A stretch of 64,000 nucleotides of DNA from Enterobacteriaceae bacterium (GCA_902363335.1 CABIZV010000004.1:372001-436000); one strand, 5' to 3'. Numbered from the stretch's first letter, positions 1-9,065 are shown. Numbers and translations: made by a program. The notes: generated by a model from the sequence alone, not told the origin.

Positions 1-1008
1 CTTCCCGGCTCGGCTACTGACTTTGAGCAGGTGAAAGAAACGCAGATGATTGGCCTGTCGCCGGGCATTATGCAGTTAAAAAAAGAGATTGAGATAGTCG
101 CCGCCTCTGATCTTAACGTGTTGATTAGCGGTGAAACCGGCACCGGGAAAGAGCTGGTGGCGAAGGCGATTCATGAAGGTTCGCCACGGGCGGTGAGTCC
201 GCTGGTCTATTTAAACTGCGCCGCACTGCCGGAAACCGTGGCTGAAAGTGAACTGTTTGGGCACGTCAAAGGCGCGTTTACCGGCGCCATCAGCAACCGC
301 AGCGGCAAGTTTGAAATGGCCGATAACGGCACGCTGTTCCTTGATGAAATCGGTGAGCTATCGCTGGCGTTACAGGCCAAGCTGCTGCGCGTGCTGCAAT
401 ACGGCGATATCCAGCGTGTTGGTGACGATCGCAGCCTGCGCGTTGATGTGCGTGTGCTGGCGGCCACCAACCGCGACCTGCGGGAAGAAGTCCTGGCGGG
501 TAACTTCCGCGCCGATTTATTCCATCGCCTGAGCGTGTTTCCGCTTTCGGTGCCGCCGTTGCGTGAACGTGGCGACGATGTGGTACTGCTGGCGGGGTAT
601 TTCTGCGAACAATGTCGGCTACGTTTGGGATTGTCACGCGTGGTGCTGAGCGCTGGCGCTCGTGCGCATCTGCAAAGCTACGCCTGGCCGGGGAACGTGC
701 GCGAACTGGAACATGCAGTGCATCGCGCGGTGGTGCTGGCGCGGGCGACGCGCAGCAGCGGTGAAGTGGTGCTTGAAGCCCAGCATTTTGCTTTTCAGGA
801 AGGCGGGGCGAGCGCGGTGACGGCGCACGCGCCATTACCCGTTGCCACGGTAGGCAATCTGCGTGATGCCACCGAGCATTTCCAACGGGAGATGATCCGC
901 AGTGCGCTGGAGACGCATCATCACAACTGGGCGGCTAGCGCGCGGGCGCTGGAGACAGACGTCGCCAACCTGCATCGGCTGGCGAAACGTCTGGGACTGA
1001 AGGATTAA
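1..1008 (+). CDS. norR: NorR nitric-oxide-responsive sigma54 activator, 3' part
   Basis: Sigma54-dependent transcription activator that senses nitric oxide and turns on norVW. The frame is open from base 1, so the gene starts before the window; about 335 of roughly 504 residues are present, and the N-terminal GAF sensor with its iron site is outside. Visible are the AAA+ Walker A GETGTGKE (near base 130), the sigma54-contacting GAFTGA loop (bases 271-288), Walker B (TLFLDEIGE), and a C-terminal Fis-type helix-turn-helix ending HRLAKRLGLKD. Sequence is close to E. coli NorR throughout. It converges on gutQ, the two stops overlapping by 4 bases, as in E. coli. Confidence 0.96.
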   Translation, partial: LPGSATDFEQVKETQMIGLSPGIMQLKKEIEIVAASDLNVLISGETGTGKELVAKAIHEGSPRAVSPLVYLNCAALPETVAESELFGHVKGAFTGAISNRSGKFEMADNGTLFLDEIGELSLALQAKLLRVLQYGDIQRVGDDRSLRVDVRVLAATNRDLREEVLAGNFRADLFHRLSVFPLSVPPLRERGDDVVLLAGYFCEQCRLRLGLSRVVLSAGARAHLQSYAWPGNVRELEHAVHRAVVLARATRSSGEVVLEAQHFAFQEGGASAVTAHAPLPVATVGNLRDATEHFQREMIRSALETHHHNWAASARALETDVANLHRLAKRLGLKD

Positions 1009-1970
1009 AGAATCCCGGCCTGGTAGAAGTTTTGCAGGTTGATTGCGCCCACCAGGCGGTGATTACCATCCACGACCGGGGCTGCGCTGATTTTGGCTTT
1101 CATCAGCTGTTCTTTGGCGTCAATAGCGCGCGCCTCATCATTGAGCGTCACGCCGCCCTGAGTCATGGCTGCGGTGACGTTATCGGCAAGCGTACCGCCG
1201 CCAACCAGCCAGCGACGCAGATCGCCATCGGTAAAGATCCCCTGCACATGAGATTGGTCGTCGCAGACGGCGACCATTCCCATCCCGGTACGGCTAAGCT
1301 CCAGCATAGCGTCCATGACGCTTGCATGAATGGTCACCTGCGGCGTTTCAGCGCCCTGACGCATCAGGTGATGTACGCGATTTAGCAGCCGTGCGCCAAG
1401 CGCTCCGGCCGGATGTGAACGCGCAAAATCTTCTTCGTTAAAGCCACGGGCCTGCATTACGGCAATGGCCAGCGCATCGCCCATCATCAGCGTGTTGACG
1501 GTGCTGGAGGTTGGCGCCAGATGCATCGGGCAGGCTTCACGCTCAACGCTGATATCCAGTACGGCGTCTGCCGCCAGCGCCAGCGGTGAGTTGGCTTTAC
1601 CGGTCATTGCCAGCAGTACGACAGATTTCTCTTTTAGACGCGGAATAATATGGTCGAGCTCTTTCGCACCACCGGAGTAGGAGATGAACAGCATGACGTC
1701 ACGGCTTTCCACCATGCCTAAGTCGCCGTGTAGCGCTTCTGCCGGGTGAACAAAGAAGGCAGGGGTGCCGGTGCTGGCGAGCGTCGCGGCAATTTTTTTG
1801 CCGATATGGCCTGATTTCCCCATACCGGAGACAATCACTTTGCCTTCGCAGTGGATAACGGCTCTGGCGGCGCGAACAAAATCATCACCCAGACGTTCAG
1901 GCAGACGGCTTGCTTCCTGCAACTCCAGTATTAATGTCTGGCGGCCAGCGTTCAGTAGTGCATCACTCAT
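1005..1970 (-). CDS. gutQ: Arabinose 5-phosphate isomerase GutQ
   Basis: Interconverts D-ribulose 5-phosphate and D-arabinose 5-phosphate, the first step toward Kdo; a paralogue of KdsD placed in the sorbitol operon. The 321 residues comprise an N-terminal SIS sugar-phosphate domain (about 30-180, with GMGKSGHIGKKIAATLAS and a SYSGGAKEL segment) followed by two CBS domains (about 200-320). It is the last gene of the srl cluster, and its start overlaps the end of srlR by 8 bases, indicating co-transcription. Length and order match E. coli. Confidence 0.96.
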   Translation of the reverse strand: MSDALLNAGRQTLILELQEASRLPERLGDDFVRAARAVIHCEGKVIVSGMGKSGHIGKKIAATLASTGTPAFFVHPAEALHGDLGMVESRDVMLFISYSGGAKELDHIIPRLKEKSVVLLAMTGKANSPLALAADAVLDISVEREACPMHLAPTSSTVNTLMMGDALAIAVMQARGFNEEDFARSHPAGALGARLLNRVHHLMRQGAETPQVTIHASVMDAMLELSRTGMGMVAVCDDQSHVQGIFTDGDLRRWLVGGGTLADNVTAAMTQGGVTLNDEARAIDAKEQLMKAKISAAPVVDGNHRLVGAINLQNFYQAGIL

Positions 1971-2736
1971 GACTTTCTCCGGTTATGATTACGGTAATCC
2001 CTTTTTCTTCCAGTGCCTGACGAAACGTCGGGTCGATCCCTGAGTCGGTAATCAGTTTGTCGACGCTTTCCAGACTGCAAACAACGTTGGGACTTTTGCG
2101 CCCGAATTTTGACGAGTCCGCCATCAAAATCACCTCGCGTGCGGCATTGCACATCGCTTTGCTGACGGTGTAGACCTCGTTGAAGGTGGTGACCCCGGCA
2201 TTAAGATCGATGCCGTCGGTTCCCATAAAAAGTTTATCAAAGCTGAATTGCTCAAAAGCGTTTTCCGCAAGCTGCCCGTGAAATGACGCTGATTTCTTAC
2301 GGAAGGTACCGCCGGGCATCAGTATAGTTTGCTCGTTATCCAGCTCCGAAAGGGCGTTAACAATGTGCAGGCTGTTGGTCATCACGGTGATATTGCGAAA
2401 GCGCGCTAGCATCGGCACCATTTGCAATACGGTGCTCCCGGCATCGAGGATGATGGAATCGCCATCGTGAATAAACTGCACCGCAGCTTCGGCAATACGC
2501 TCTTTCTTGCTCGTGTTGATAAGCGTCTTGTGATCGATGGGCGGGTCGGATTCTTCTTTGTTCAAAACCACGCCGCCGTAGGTGCGAATGACCGTTCCGG
2601 CATTTTCCAGGATGACCAGGTCTTTGCGAATGGTGGTGCCGGTGGTGTCGAAGTGCTGTGCCAGTTCTTCAACCGAGCATTTTCCCTGCTTTTGCAGGTG
2701 CTCTACAATGGCGGCCTGACGCTGACGAGGTTTCAT
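1963..2736 (-). CDS. srlR: Sorbitol operon repressor SrlR (DeoR family)
   Basis: DeoR-type repressor of the sorbitol/glucitol operon. 257 residues: N-terminal DeoR helix-turn-helix (about 6-57, QRQAAIVEHLQKQGKCSVEE onward), then the DeoR C-terminal sugar-phosphate sensor domain, with the typical DAGSTVLQM and GTDGID stretches. It lies inside the operon it presumably controls, downstream of gutM and overlapping gutQ. A candidate operator with repeated CGAAAG is seen upstream of srlA (see separate entry). Confidence 0.95.
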   Translation of the reverse strand: MKPRQRQAAIVEHLQKQGKCSVEELAQHFDTTGTTIRKDLVILENAGTVIRTYGGVVLNKEESDPPIDHKTLINTSKKERIAEAAVQFIHDGDSIILDAGSTVLQMVPMLARFRNITVMTNSLHIVNALSELDNEQTILMPGGTFRKKSASFHGQLAENAFEQFSFDKLFMGTDGIDLNAGVTTFNEVYTVSKAMCNAAREVILMADSSKFGRKSPNVVCSLESVDKLITDSGIDPTFRQALEEKGITVIITGESHE

Positions 2737-2804
2737 AGGTGTGATTACCCTGAATTAAATTATCGAAATGATAACTTCGCAAGCTCATAGCATTCACAAC
2801 GAAA

Positions 2805-3164
2805 TTACCCATGTTTCAGTTTAAGCGCTAATGATAGTGCATTACTTGACAGGGGATCATGGGGAAAGATCACATCCGGCTGTAATTCATCAAGATATTT
2901 TCCTTTTATGGCATCAATTTTCATAGGCTTAGCGAATACGGTAAGACCTTTCATAAATAGGGTGTCTACAACACACCGCTGTTCATCGAGCGCAATGGCA
3001 ATGACAACGCGCGGCTTAAAACGCCCGCTGGAGCGGCCCACGCCAACACGACCCTGCTGGCAGAGCTTATCGAAGGCGCGGTTAAAACGATAAATTTGCC
3101 AACCTCCTAGTGCTAGCTGTGCGCACCAGGCGATAGCGGCAACGGTAATAAGCGCTGAAACCAT
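2805..3164 (-). CDS. gutM: Sorbitol operon activator GutM
   Basis: Accessory activator of the sorbitol operon. 119 residues, identical in length to E. coli GutM. The start at MVSALITVAAI is chosen because AGGAG lies just upstream and the family begins there; the frame is open 26 codons further but that extension has no family counterpart. An N-terminal hydrophobic segment (about 2-22) suggests a membrane-anchored protein. It sits between srlD and srlR in the same direction. Confidence 0.92.
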   Translation of the reverse strand: MVSALITVAAIAWCAQLALGGWQIYRFNRAFDKLCQQGRVGVGRSSGRFKPRVVIAIALDEQRCVVDTLFMKGLTVFAKPMKIDAIKGKYLDELQPDVIFPHDPLSSNALSLALKLKHG

Positions 3165-3249
3165 ATTGAAGCTCCTGGGTGTCAGGTGACGGCGGCACCG
3201 TATTCGGCCTACACGAATGTAGATGCCACCTCCACCTGACATTGTGCTA

Positions 3250-4029
3250 TTAGAACATCACCTGTCCGCCGGTGACGTTAATTGACTGACCGGTGCAGTA
3301 AGCTGCTTTTGTACTGGCGTAGAACATCAGCATATTCAGCACATCCTGATAGTCGCATCCCCGTTTGAGCGGTACTTTATCCACGTAGTATTGCTCCACT
3401 TGGTGTGGCTCCAGTCCAAGCTTGGTGGCGTATTGCGGTAGCAGCGACTGGAACATCGGTGATTTCAGCAGGTTGCCGAGCATTAGCGAATGGACGGTAA
3501 TCCCGTATTCCGCCAGATCCAGGGCCAGCGACTGGGTTAACCCCACGCCGCCAAACTTCGCGGCGCTATAACCTGAGTTATGTTTGCTGCCCACTTTGCC
3601 AGACTTTGAATTGATCTGGATAATGCGGCCTTCAATGCCATCGCGAATCATCAGGCGAGAAAATTCGCGTGCGCAAAGGAAGTAGCCCACCAGATTTACC
3701 TGTAGTGAACGGTCAAAATCACCCAGCTGGAAGTCGCTGATAAACGCGGCTTTGGCGATGCCGGCGCTGTACACCAGCAAGTCGACGCGACCAAAAATTT
3801 CATCGACGCCGCGAGAAAGCGCCAGCACGCTGTCTTCGCTGGTTGCGTCGGCGCCAAAGCCGTACGCTCGACCTTCACCAAATTCCGCGTTGATCTCTTG
3901 CGCAACATTTGCGGCTTTATCACTCTGGATATCGACAATGGCGACGCGGTACCCTTCAGCGGCAAGCCCACGGCAGAGGAAAGCCCCAAGGGTCTGGCCT
4001 CCACCAATGACAACGGCAACCTGATTCAT
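3250..4029 (-). CDS. srlD: Sorbitol-6-phosphate 2-dehydrogenase SrlD
   Basis: NAD-dependent short-chain dehydrogenase oxidising D-sorbitol 6-phosphate to D-fructose 6-phosphate, linking sorbitol PTS uptake to glycolysis. 259 residues starting MNQVAVVIGGGQTLG; the glycine-rich nucleotide motif GGGQTLG is near residue 9 and the catalytic Tyr-x3-Lys is in SGYSAAKFGG. The open frame extends 41 codons upstream, but the RBS (GGAGAGAAAAA) and E. coli homology fix the start here. It follows srlB with a short gap. Confidence 0.96.
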   Translation of the reverse strand: MNQVAVVIGGGQTLGAFLCRGLAAEGYRVAIVDIQSDKAANVAQEINAEFGEGRAYGFGADATSEDSVLALSRGVDEIFGRVDLLVYSAGIAKAAFISDFQLGDFDRSLQVNLVGYFLCAREFSRLMIRDGIEGRIIQINSKSGKVGSKHNSGYSAAKFGGVGLTQSLALDLAEYGITVHSLMLGNLLKSPMFQSLLPQYATKLGLEPHQVEQYYVDKVPLKRGCDYQDVLNMLMFYASTKAAYCTGQSINVTGGQVMF

Positions 4030-4046
4030 TTTTTCTCTCCTTAAAT

Positions 4047-4409
4047 TTAAGCCACAAATTTCAAAATACAGCCCGGCGCGATGTCGTCCGGTGCAGGCCC
4101 CGCAATGTGTACGGTGCCGGGGAATTTCGCTTCGCTCATACCGTCGAAACACAGGGTGATATGCCCTAACGCGCGCAGGTTTTGTTCCGCTACGCTGCCG
4201 ACGGCGGTCACCGGGTAGCGGTGCTCACCCAGCTCAAACTGCGCGCCAGGTTGTAAAGTGCCGTTAAGCTCACCGTGGCAGTGAATAAAGCAAAACTCTT
4301 CGATATCGGCGGGAGCCCCTTCACTAAAGGTGATGAGCATCTGGTCGCAGAGTGCATCGGCTGCGCTCTGGCCAATACGGGTGATGGTGGTCTGATAAAT
4401 CACGGTCAT
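4047..4409 (-). CDS. srlB: Sorbitol-specific PTS enzyme IIA SrlB
   Basis: Cytoplasmic IIA component of the glucitol/sorbitol phosphotransferase system; takes phosphate from HPr and passes it to the IIB domain of SrlE. 120 residues starting MTVIYQTTITRIGQ. The likely phosphorylated histidine is His43 in FIHCHGEL. E. coli SrlB is 123 residues, so the C-terminus is 3 residues shorter here. A 12-codon upstream extension of the frame was rejected on homology. Confidence 0.95.
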   Translation of the reverse strand: MTVIYQTTITRIGQSAADALCDQMLITFSEGAPADIEEFCFIHCHGELNGTLQPGAQFELGEHRYPVTAVGSVAEQNLRALGHITLCFDGMSEAKFPGTVHIAGPAPDDIAPGCILKFVA

Positions 4410-4419
4410 GATGAGTCCC

Positions 4420-5397
4420 TTATTGATAAATGAAGCCGGAAACAAACCAGGCGATCAGGACGGTTGGCGCACCGGTCAGGAAACGGCTGACCAGCACGGA
4501 AGGGACGCCGACGCGAACGGTATCCTGACGGGCTTCAGCCAGCGATAAACCCACCGGGATAAAGTCACAGGCGGCCTGTGCGTTAATGGCAAACAGGGCT
4601 GGTAGCGCCAGGTGCGGCGGGATGTTGCCCAGACCAATCTGTACGCCAATCAGCACGCCGATAACTTGTGCAATAACCGCGCCGGGGCCGAGGAAAGGTG
4701 ACAGCAGCGGGAATGAGCAGATTAGCGCCAGCGTAACTAACCCGAGCGGATGGTTGGCAAGGGGAGCCAAGCCGTGGGCAATCCAGTCGCCGAGGCCGGA
4801 AGCCATGATGATGCCAATAAGCGCTGAGACAAATGCCATAAATGGCAGAATAGTTTTCAGTACCGTATCGATGGTGTCTCGACCGGCTTGAAAAAGTACC
4901 GCCACGGCCGAGCCCATACCCATTCCGACTTTGGCGAGCAGGCCATCGCTCTGTTCAGTTATCTTTTTACTGGTATCGTAATCACGCCCAGCGGCGGCTG
5001 GCGCAGACGGAGAGGCGGTGGTCTGTGATGCGTCGCCTACCACGCTGATATTGTCTTCTCTCACCCCAGAGACATAGATATCTTCCAGGATATATTGCGC
5101 CAGCGGCCCGGATTTGCCGGTGGCGTGGATGTTGATGGTGGGAATACGGCGCTTGGGGTAAATACCGCAGCGTAGCGTGCCGCCGCAGTCAATGATCGCA
5201 ATGCCGATCTCAGCTTCCGGGGGCTCACCCTCTTTAAAACCGTCTACCGCCTGCCAGCCGGTTAACTGTGCCAGTTTGTCGACAATCGCCGGGCGCGTGC
5301 CTGCAGTGATGTAGACGATTTTTTTGCCTGGAATGGCGTCTAATTCCAGCGGGCCGCCCCAGCCACCGGCGCCTTTCTCAATACGGATACGCATCAT
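4420..5397 (-). CDS. srlE: Sorbitol-specific PTS enzyme IIBC SrlE
   Basis: IIB domain plus half of the membrane IIC unit of the sorbitol PTS. 325 residues: an N-terminal IIB domain with the DCGGTLRCGIYPKRR motif holding the likely phosphocysteine, an Ala/Pro-rich linker (about 125-140) a few residues longer than in E. coli, then several membrane helices (about 165-325). The start overlaps the srlA stop by 4 bases (ATGA type), so IIC2 and IIBC are translationally coupled. Confidence 0.95.
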   Translation of the reverse strand: MMRIRIEKGAGGWGGPLELDAIPGKKIVYITAGTRPAIVDKLAQLTGWQAVDGFKEGEPPEAEIGIAIIDCGGTLRCGIYPKRRIPTINIHATGKSGPLAQYILEDIYVSGVREDNISVVGDASQTTASPSAPAAAGRDYDTSKKITEQSDGLLAKVGMGMGSAVAVLFQAGRDTIDTVLKTILPFMAFVSALIGIIMASGLGDWIAHGLAPLANHPLGLVTLALICSFPLLSPFLGPGAVIAQVIGVLIGVQIGLGNIPPHLALPALFAINAQAACDFIPVGLSLAEARQDTVRVGVPSVLVSRFLTGAPTVLIAWFVSGFIYQ

Positions 5398-5957
5398 GAT
5401 GCTGCTCCTGCCAGACGGACATTCTGTTCAAGTTGGATACCCATTTTCTTCTCAAAAATGGCAGTGGTGAGATCGGTGGCCCAACCCCGGAAGAAGTTTG
5501 TCACTAACCCAAGCAGCAGATAGCTAACCGCAAGCGGGCCGAGCGGGAGCCCCAGCGTTGTCAGGCCATTGGCAATCCCCAGATAGACAAATAGCTCGCC
5601 GGGGTTGATGTGTGGAAATAAGCCGTTCATGGAATGGCAGCTATACGAGGCCGCCGCGTAATAGCTCGGCTTGTACTTCTCCGGCATAAAGCGGCCCAGG
5701 CTTAAGGTCATGGGGTTACAAAACACAAACGTGCCAATACAAGGCAGCAGCAGGTAGCGGGATACCGGGTTACCAGCACAGCGCTGAGCGAAACGCTCAA
5801 TACGGTGCTGACCGATAAAATTAATCAGCGCATTCATGATGACCAGCAGACTAATCAGCAGCGGAAGAATACCGGTCACCATGCCGGTGAACACCTCTCC
5901 GCCTTTCTGGAACAGCCCGATGAACCACTCAGCACCATGTGTAATGGTTTCGATCAT
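5394..5957 (-). CDS. srlA: Sorbitol-specific PTS enzyme IIC2 SrlA
   Basis: Membrane subunit (IIC2) forming the sorbitol channel with SrlE. 187 residues with several hydrophobic segments and the conserved CNPMTLSLGRFMPEKY stretch. First gene of the operon srlA-srlE-srlB-srlD-gutM-srlR-gutQ, all on the minus strand with overlaps or short gaps. The promoter must lie in the 260-base gap shared with divergent mltB. Confidence 0.95.
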   Translation of the reverse strand: MIETITHGAEWFIGLFQKGGEVFTGMVTGILPLLISLLVIMNALINFIGQHRIERFAQRCAGNPVSRYLLLPCIGTFVFCNPMTLSLGRFMPEKYKPSYYAAASYSCHSMNGLFPHINPGELFVYLGIANGLTTLGLPLGPLAVSYLLLGLVTNFFRGWATDLTTAIFEKKMGIQLEQNVRLAGAAS

Positions 5958-6013
5958 TGTTCTCTCCTGTAGGGAATTCTCGTTATCTTGCCAAAGGTGA
6001 ATTATTTTAATCA

Positions 6014-6056
6014 GATCGAAAGGTTTAAAAGTGTTATTTTGATCGCAAAACGAAAG
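6014..6056. promoter_or_regulatory. Candidate SrlR operator region upstream of srlA
   Basis: Between srlA and mltB, the sequence GATCGAAAG (6014-6022) is partly repeated as GATCG-CAAAA-CGAAAG (6041-6056). Repeated TTTCG-type half sites are typical of operators of DeoR-family sugar regulators. The assignment to SrlR is inference from position. No clear CRP palindrome was seen. Confidence 0.4.
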
Positions 6057-6221
6057 ATAAATATTTTAGATTGAAAGTTTTTACGAGGAGGGCCGCAAAG
6101 AAAGATGAAAAAGTGTTGGGCAATGAGAAATTCTGCGAGGGAGCACGACAACCGCTTTCTTGTGTAGTGGCGGATGCTTTACCATATTTAACTCTTGCTG
6201 ATATTGTTAAACGGAAGTCTC

Positions 6222-7292
6222 ATGTTGAAGCGTCGTGTACTGGCTTTACTCCCTTTGTGTGTCCTGCTCGCTGCCTGTAGCAGCAAGCCTAAAACGGCTG
6301 AATCACCGGCCACTACCTCCGGCGGTTTTCTCCTTGAACCCCAACACAATGCGTTGATTCCGACCGGTGATTTTGCCAATAACCCGGCGGCGGAGCAGTT
6401 CATCGACAAGATGGTCAGCAAACATGGCTTTGACCGTCAGCAACTGCACGACATTCTTTCGCAGGCCAAACGTCTGGATTACGTTTTACGTTTGATGGAC
6501 AGACAGGCTCCGACCGGACAGCCGCCAGCAGGCCCGAATGGCGCCTGGTTGCGCTATCGCAAACAGTTTATCACCCCGGATAACGTGCAAAACGGCGTTG
6601 CATTCTGGAATCAATATCAGGATGCCTTGCAGCGTGCGCAGATGGTCTATGGCGTACCGCCGGAAATCATCGTCGGTATTATCGGTGTGGAAACGCGCTG
6701 GGGTCGGGTGATGGGGAAAACCCGGATTCTCGATGCGCTGGCAACGCTTTCGTTTAACTATCCGCGTCGCGCCGCGTACTTCTCCGGCGAGCTGGAAACC
6801 TTCCTGCTGATGGCGCGTGACGAAAAAGATGATCCGCTGGATCTGAAAGGTTCCTTTGCCGGGGCGATGGGGTACGGGCAGTTTATGCCGTCGTCTTATC
6901 GTCAGTATGCGGTTGATTTCAACGGCGATGGTCACATCAACCTGTGGGATCCAGAAGATGCGATTGGCAGCGTGGCGAACTACTTCAAACAGCACGGCTG
7001 GGTGACCGGCGATGCGGTTGCTGTGCAGGCGATGGGCCAGGCGCCCGGGCTTGATAACGGCTTTAAAACCAAATACAGCGTATCGCAGCTGGCGGCGGCG
7101 GGATTAACGCCAATGCAGCCGTTGGGCAACCATCAGCAGGCCAGCCTGCTGCGCCTGGACGTGGGCACCGGCTACCAATACTGGTACGGCTTGCCTAACT
7201 TCTACACCATCACGCGCTACAACCACAGCACCCACTATGCGATGGCCGTCTGGCAGCTTGGGCTGGCGGTGGCTCAGGCTCGCGTACAGTAA
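6222..7292 (+). CDS. mltB: Membrane-bound lytic transglycosylase B
   Basis: Outer-membrane lipoprotein that cleaves peptidoglycan glycan strands to 1,6-anhydro ends. 356 residues from MLKRRVLALLPLCVLLAACSS; the lipobox LAAC places the lipidated Cys at about residue 18. The SLT/MltB fold shows the catalytic Glu context IIGVETRWGRVMGKTR and the AGAMGYGQFMPSSY motif. The start at 6222 is preferred over an upstream in-frame codon because the signal peptide begins there as in E. coli. It is divergent from the srl operon. Confidence 0.96.
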   Translation: MLKRRVLALLPLCVLLAACSSKPKTAESPATTSGGFLLEPQHNALIPTGDFANNPAAEQFIDKMVSKHGFDRQQLHDILSQAKRLDYVLRLMDRQAPTGQPPAGPNGAWLRYRKQFITPDNVQNGVAFWNQYQDALQRAQMVYGVPPEIIVGIIGVETRWGRVMGKTRILDALATLSFNYPRRAAYFSGELETFLLMARDEKDDPLDLKGSFAGAMGYGQFMPSSYRQYAVDFNGDGHINLWDPEDAIGSVANYFKQHGWVTGDAVAVQAMGQAPGLDNGFKTKYSVSQLAAAGLTPMQPLGNHQQASLLRLDVGTGYQYWYGLPNFYTITRYNHSTHYAMAVWQLGLAVAQARVQ

Positions 7293-7303
7293 CGCCTTTC
7301 TTC

Positions 7304-7329
7304 GACTCCCCTTCGCCCGAAGGGGAGTC
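7304..7329 (+). terminator. Hairpin after mltB
   Basis: Perfect 11-bp stem GACTCCCCTTC / GAAGGGGAGTC with a 4-base loop, 11 bases after the mltB stop. The following T-run is weak, so termination strength is uncertain. Confidence 0.6.
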
Positions 7330-7385
7330 AGTTACATTTTGCATCATTTCCTGCCGTTTACATCTTACGTCTAATCTCATATTGT

Positions 7386-7399
7386 TATGTTATAACATA
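7386..7399. promoter_or_regulatory. Zur-like box upstream of the metal ABC operon
   Basis: Perfect 14-bp palindrome TATGTTATAACATA, 17 bases before the first ORF of the metal transporter operon. The core TGTTATAACA resembles Zur operators of proteobacteria, which repress zinc importers. Only the family of the downstream genes and the palindrome support this; binding is inferred. Confidence 0.65.
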
Positions 7400-7415
7400 T
7401 TCAAGTGAGGTGAGG

Positions 7416-7523
7416 ATGTTGACTCCTGTTTTTATGGCTTCCAGCCTGTCGCGGGCTATTTGGGCCTGCATATTGCTGGCGGCGTTATGGCTGGCAGTCT
7501 GGTGGGCGGTGTCGCTGCCATGA
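7416..7523 (+). CDS. 35-residue membrane mini-protein at head of metal ABC operon
   Basis: Short ORF MLTPVFMASSLSRAIWACIL and on, ending VWWAVSLP. It has a good RBS (AGGTGAGG, 7408-7415) and a single hydrophobic segment covering about residues 12-34 with four tryptophans. Its stop overlaps the ATG of the ATPase gene in ATGA fashion, implying translational coupling. It could be a small subunit of the importer or only a leader whose translation drives the ATPase start. I know no named family for it. Confidence 0.55.
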   Translation: MLTPVFMASSLSRAIWACILLAALWLAVWWAVSLP

Positions 7524-8197
7524 TTGAACTCGACAACCTGGTTGCGGGCTATGAAGGGATGGCTATTACACCGGTGCTCAGCGGCGTTATCCATCGGGGC
7601 AGCATGACGGCGATTATCGGTCTGAATGGCTGTGGTAAATCGACGCTTTTAAAGACGCTAGCGGGTTTTATTCCGCCGGTGAGCGGGGTTATCCGTTGGA
7701 TGCCGACGCGCCCGGTAATTGGCTGGCTGGCGCAGCGTCATGCGTTGGAGTCACAGTTTCCACTCACCGTGTTGGATGTCGTCAGCCAGGGAGCCTGGCC
7801 GCAGGTCTCTTTGCTTCGCGGTCTTCGCGGGGATGTTCGGGCGCGTATTTATTCAGCCCTTGAACAGGTTGGGCTGACGACGTTTGCCAAAACGCCGATT
7901 GAAGGGCTTTCCGGCGGCCAGTTTCAACGCATGCTCTTTGCCCGTGTGCTGGTACAGCAGGCGCCGTTGGTCATGCTTGATGAACCCTTCACGGGCATTG
8001 ACGAAGCGACCATCCATGACCTGATGGCGGTCATGCAACAGATGCACCAGCAAGGGCAAACCCTACTGGCGGTGCTGCACGATAACCAGCGCGTGGCAGA
8101 ATACTTCCCCGAAACGCTACTCCTGGGCCCCAAAAACTCCTGCTGGGGCGCGACGGCTGACGTTTTACCGGCCTTTCAATCCGTGAGGCGGGCATGA
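7520..8197 (+). CDS. Zinc/manganese-type ABC transporter ATP-binding protein
   Basis: Cytoplasmic ATPase of a cluster A-I metal importer (ZnuC/SitB/AztA type). 225 residues from MIELDNLVAGYEG; Walker A GLNGCGKST, signature LSGGQFQR, Walker B PLVMLDEPFTGID and the H-loop LAVLHDN are all present. The start at 7520 was chosen because it overlaps the upstream mini-ORF stop and begins the domain; a longer in-frame start at 7460 would only add residues encoded inside that mini-ORF. The permease overlaps by 4 bases. The Zur-like box suggests zinc as substrate. Confidence 0.88.
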   Translation: MIELDNLVAGYEGMAITPVLSGVIHRGSMTAIIGLNGCGKSTLLKTLAGFIPPVSGVIRWMPTRPVIGWLAQRHALESQFPLTVLDVVSQGAWPQVSLLRGLRGDVRARIYSALEQVGLTTFAKTPIEGLSGGQFQRMLFARVLVQQAPLVMLDEPFTGIDEATIHDLMAVMQQMHQQGQTLLAVLHDNQRVAEYFPETLLLGPKNSCWGATADVLPAFQSVRRA

Positions 8198-9057
8198 TCT
8201 GGCATACCTTCTTCCAGCCGTTTATTGAATTCGGCTTTATGCGCCGCGCTCTGGTGGTTTGCCTGGCGCTCTCGCTTAGCACCACTGTGCTTGGCGTCTT
8301 TTTACTGCTACGTCGTATGAGCCTTATGGGCGATGCGTTATCTCACGCCATTTTACCCGGCGTTGCGGTGGGCTACTTGGTGAGTGGGATGTCGTTGCTG
8401 GCAATGACCATCGGCGGGTTTATCGCAGGGATTGTGGTGGCGCTGGTGGCGGGGTGGGTCAGCCGACGCACCCCGCTTAAAGAGGACGCCAGTTTTGCCG
8501 GTTTCTATCTAGGGTCGCTGGCGTTGGGCGTTACGCTGGTGTCGCTGCGTGGATCCAATGTCGATCTGTTGCATCTGCTGTTTGGCTCCATTCTGGCCGT
8601 GGATAACGACGCTGCGCTCTTCGTGGCGGGCGTTGCCAGTCTGACGCTTATCTGCATTGCGCTGTTTTATCGCGGGTTAGTCAGTGAGGCGTTCGACAGC
8701 GCCTGGCTTCAGGTGAACGTCCGCTGGCTTCCGGCGCTGCTGCATGGCCTATTTCTGGCGCTTCTGGTGCTTAATCTGGTAGCGGGATTTCAGGTGCTAG
8801 GCACGCTGATGGCGGTGGGGGTGATGATGTTACCTGCCGTGGCGGCATGCTGCTGGGCGCGCACGTTACCTGCCATATTACTGCTGGCGGCGGCGATAGG
8901 CAGCGTTTGTGCCTGGATGGGGCTTAGCTTGTCCTGGGGCGCTAATCTACCGGCGGGGCCGTCCATAGTCCTCACCGCCAGCGGCGTTTTTGTGATTTCG
9001 GTTTTTTTTGGCACGCACAGTCGGTTAACCGTCGGCTGGCGAAAGTTAATAGGGTGA
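8194..9057 (+). CDS. Zinc/manganese-type ABC transporter permease
   Basis: ABC-3 family integral membrane permease, 287 residues, with about eight hydrophobic segments and the family motif around RRMSLMGDALSHAILPGVAV. The operon order ATPase-permease-binding protein is that of zinc/manganese importers. Start overlaps the ATPase stop (ATGA). Probably forms the homodimeric channel of the importer in the inner membrane. Confidence 0.88.
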   Translation: MIWHTFFQPFIEFGFMRRALVVCLALSLSTTVLGVFLLLRRMSLMGDALSHAILPGVAVGYLVSGMSLLAMTIGGFIAGIVVALVAGWVSRRTPLKEDASFAGFYLGSLALGVTLVSLRGSNVDLLHLLFGSILAVDNDAALFVAGVASLTLICIALFYRGLVSEAFDSAWLQVNVRWLPALLHGLFLALLVLNLVAGFQVLGTLMAVGVMMLPAVAACCWARTLPAILLLAAAIGSVCAWMGLSLSWGANLPAGPSIVLTASGVFVISVFFGTHSRLTVGWRKLIG

Positions 9058-9065
9058 GGAAAATA

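Noticed and set aside
290..835. 181-codon minus-strand frame inside norR
   Set aside because: Antisense shadow of the GC-rich norR gene; Arg/Pro/Ala-rich with no RBS or family.
6071..6280. 69-codon plus-strand frame before mltB
   Set aside because: Non-ATG start, overlaps the mltB signal peptide in another frame, no protein features.
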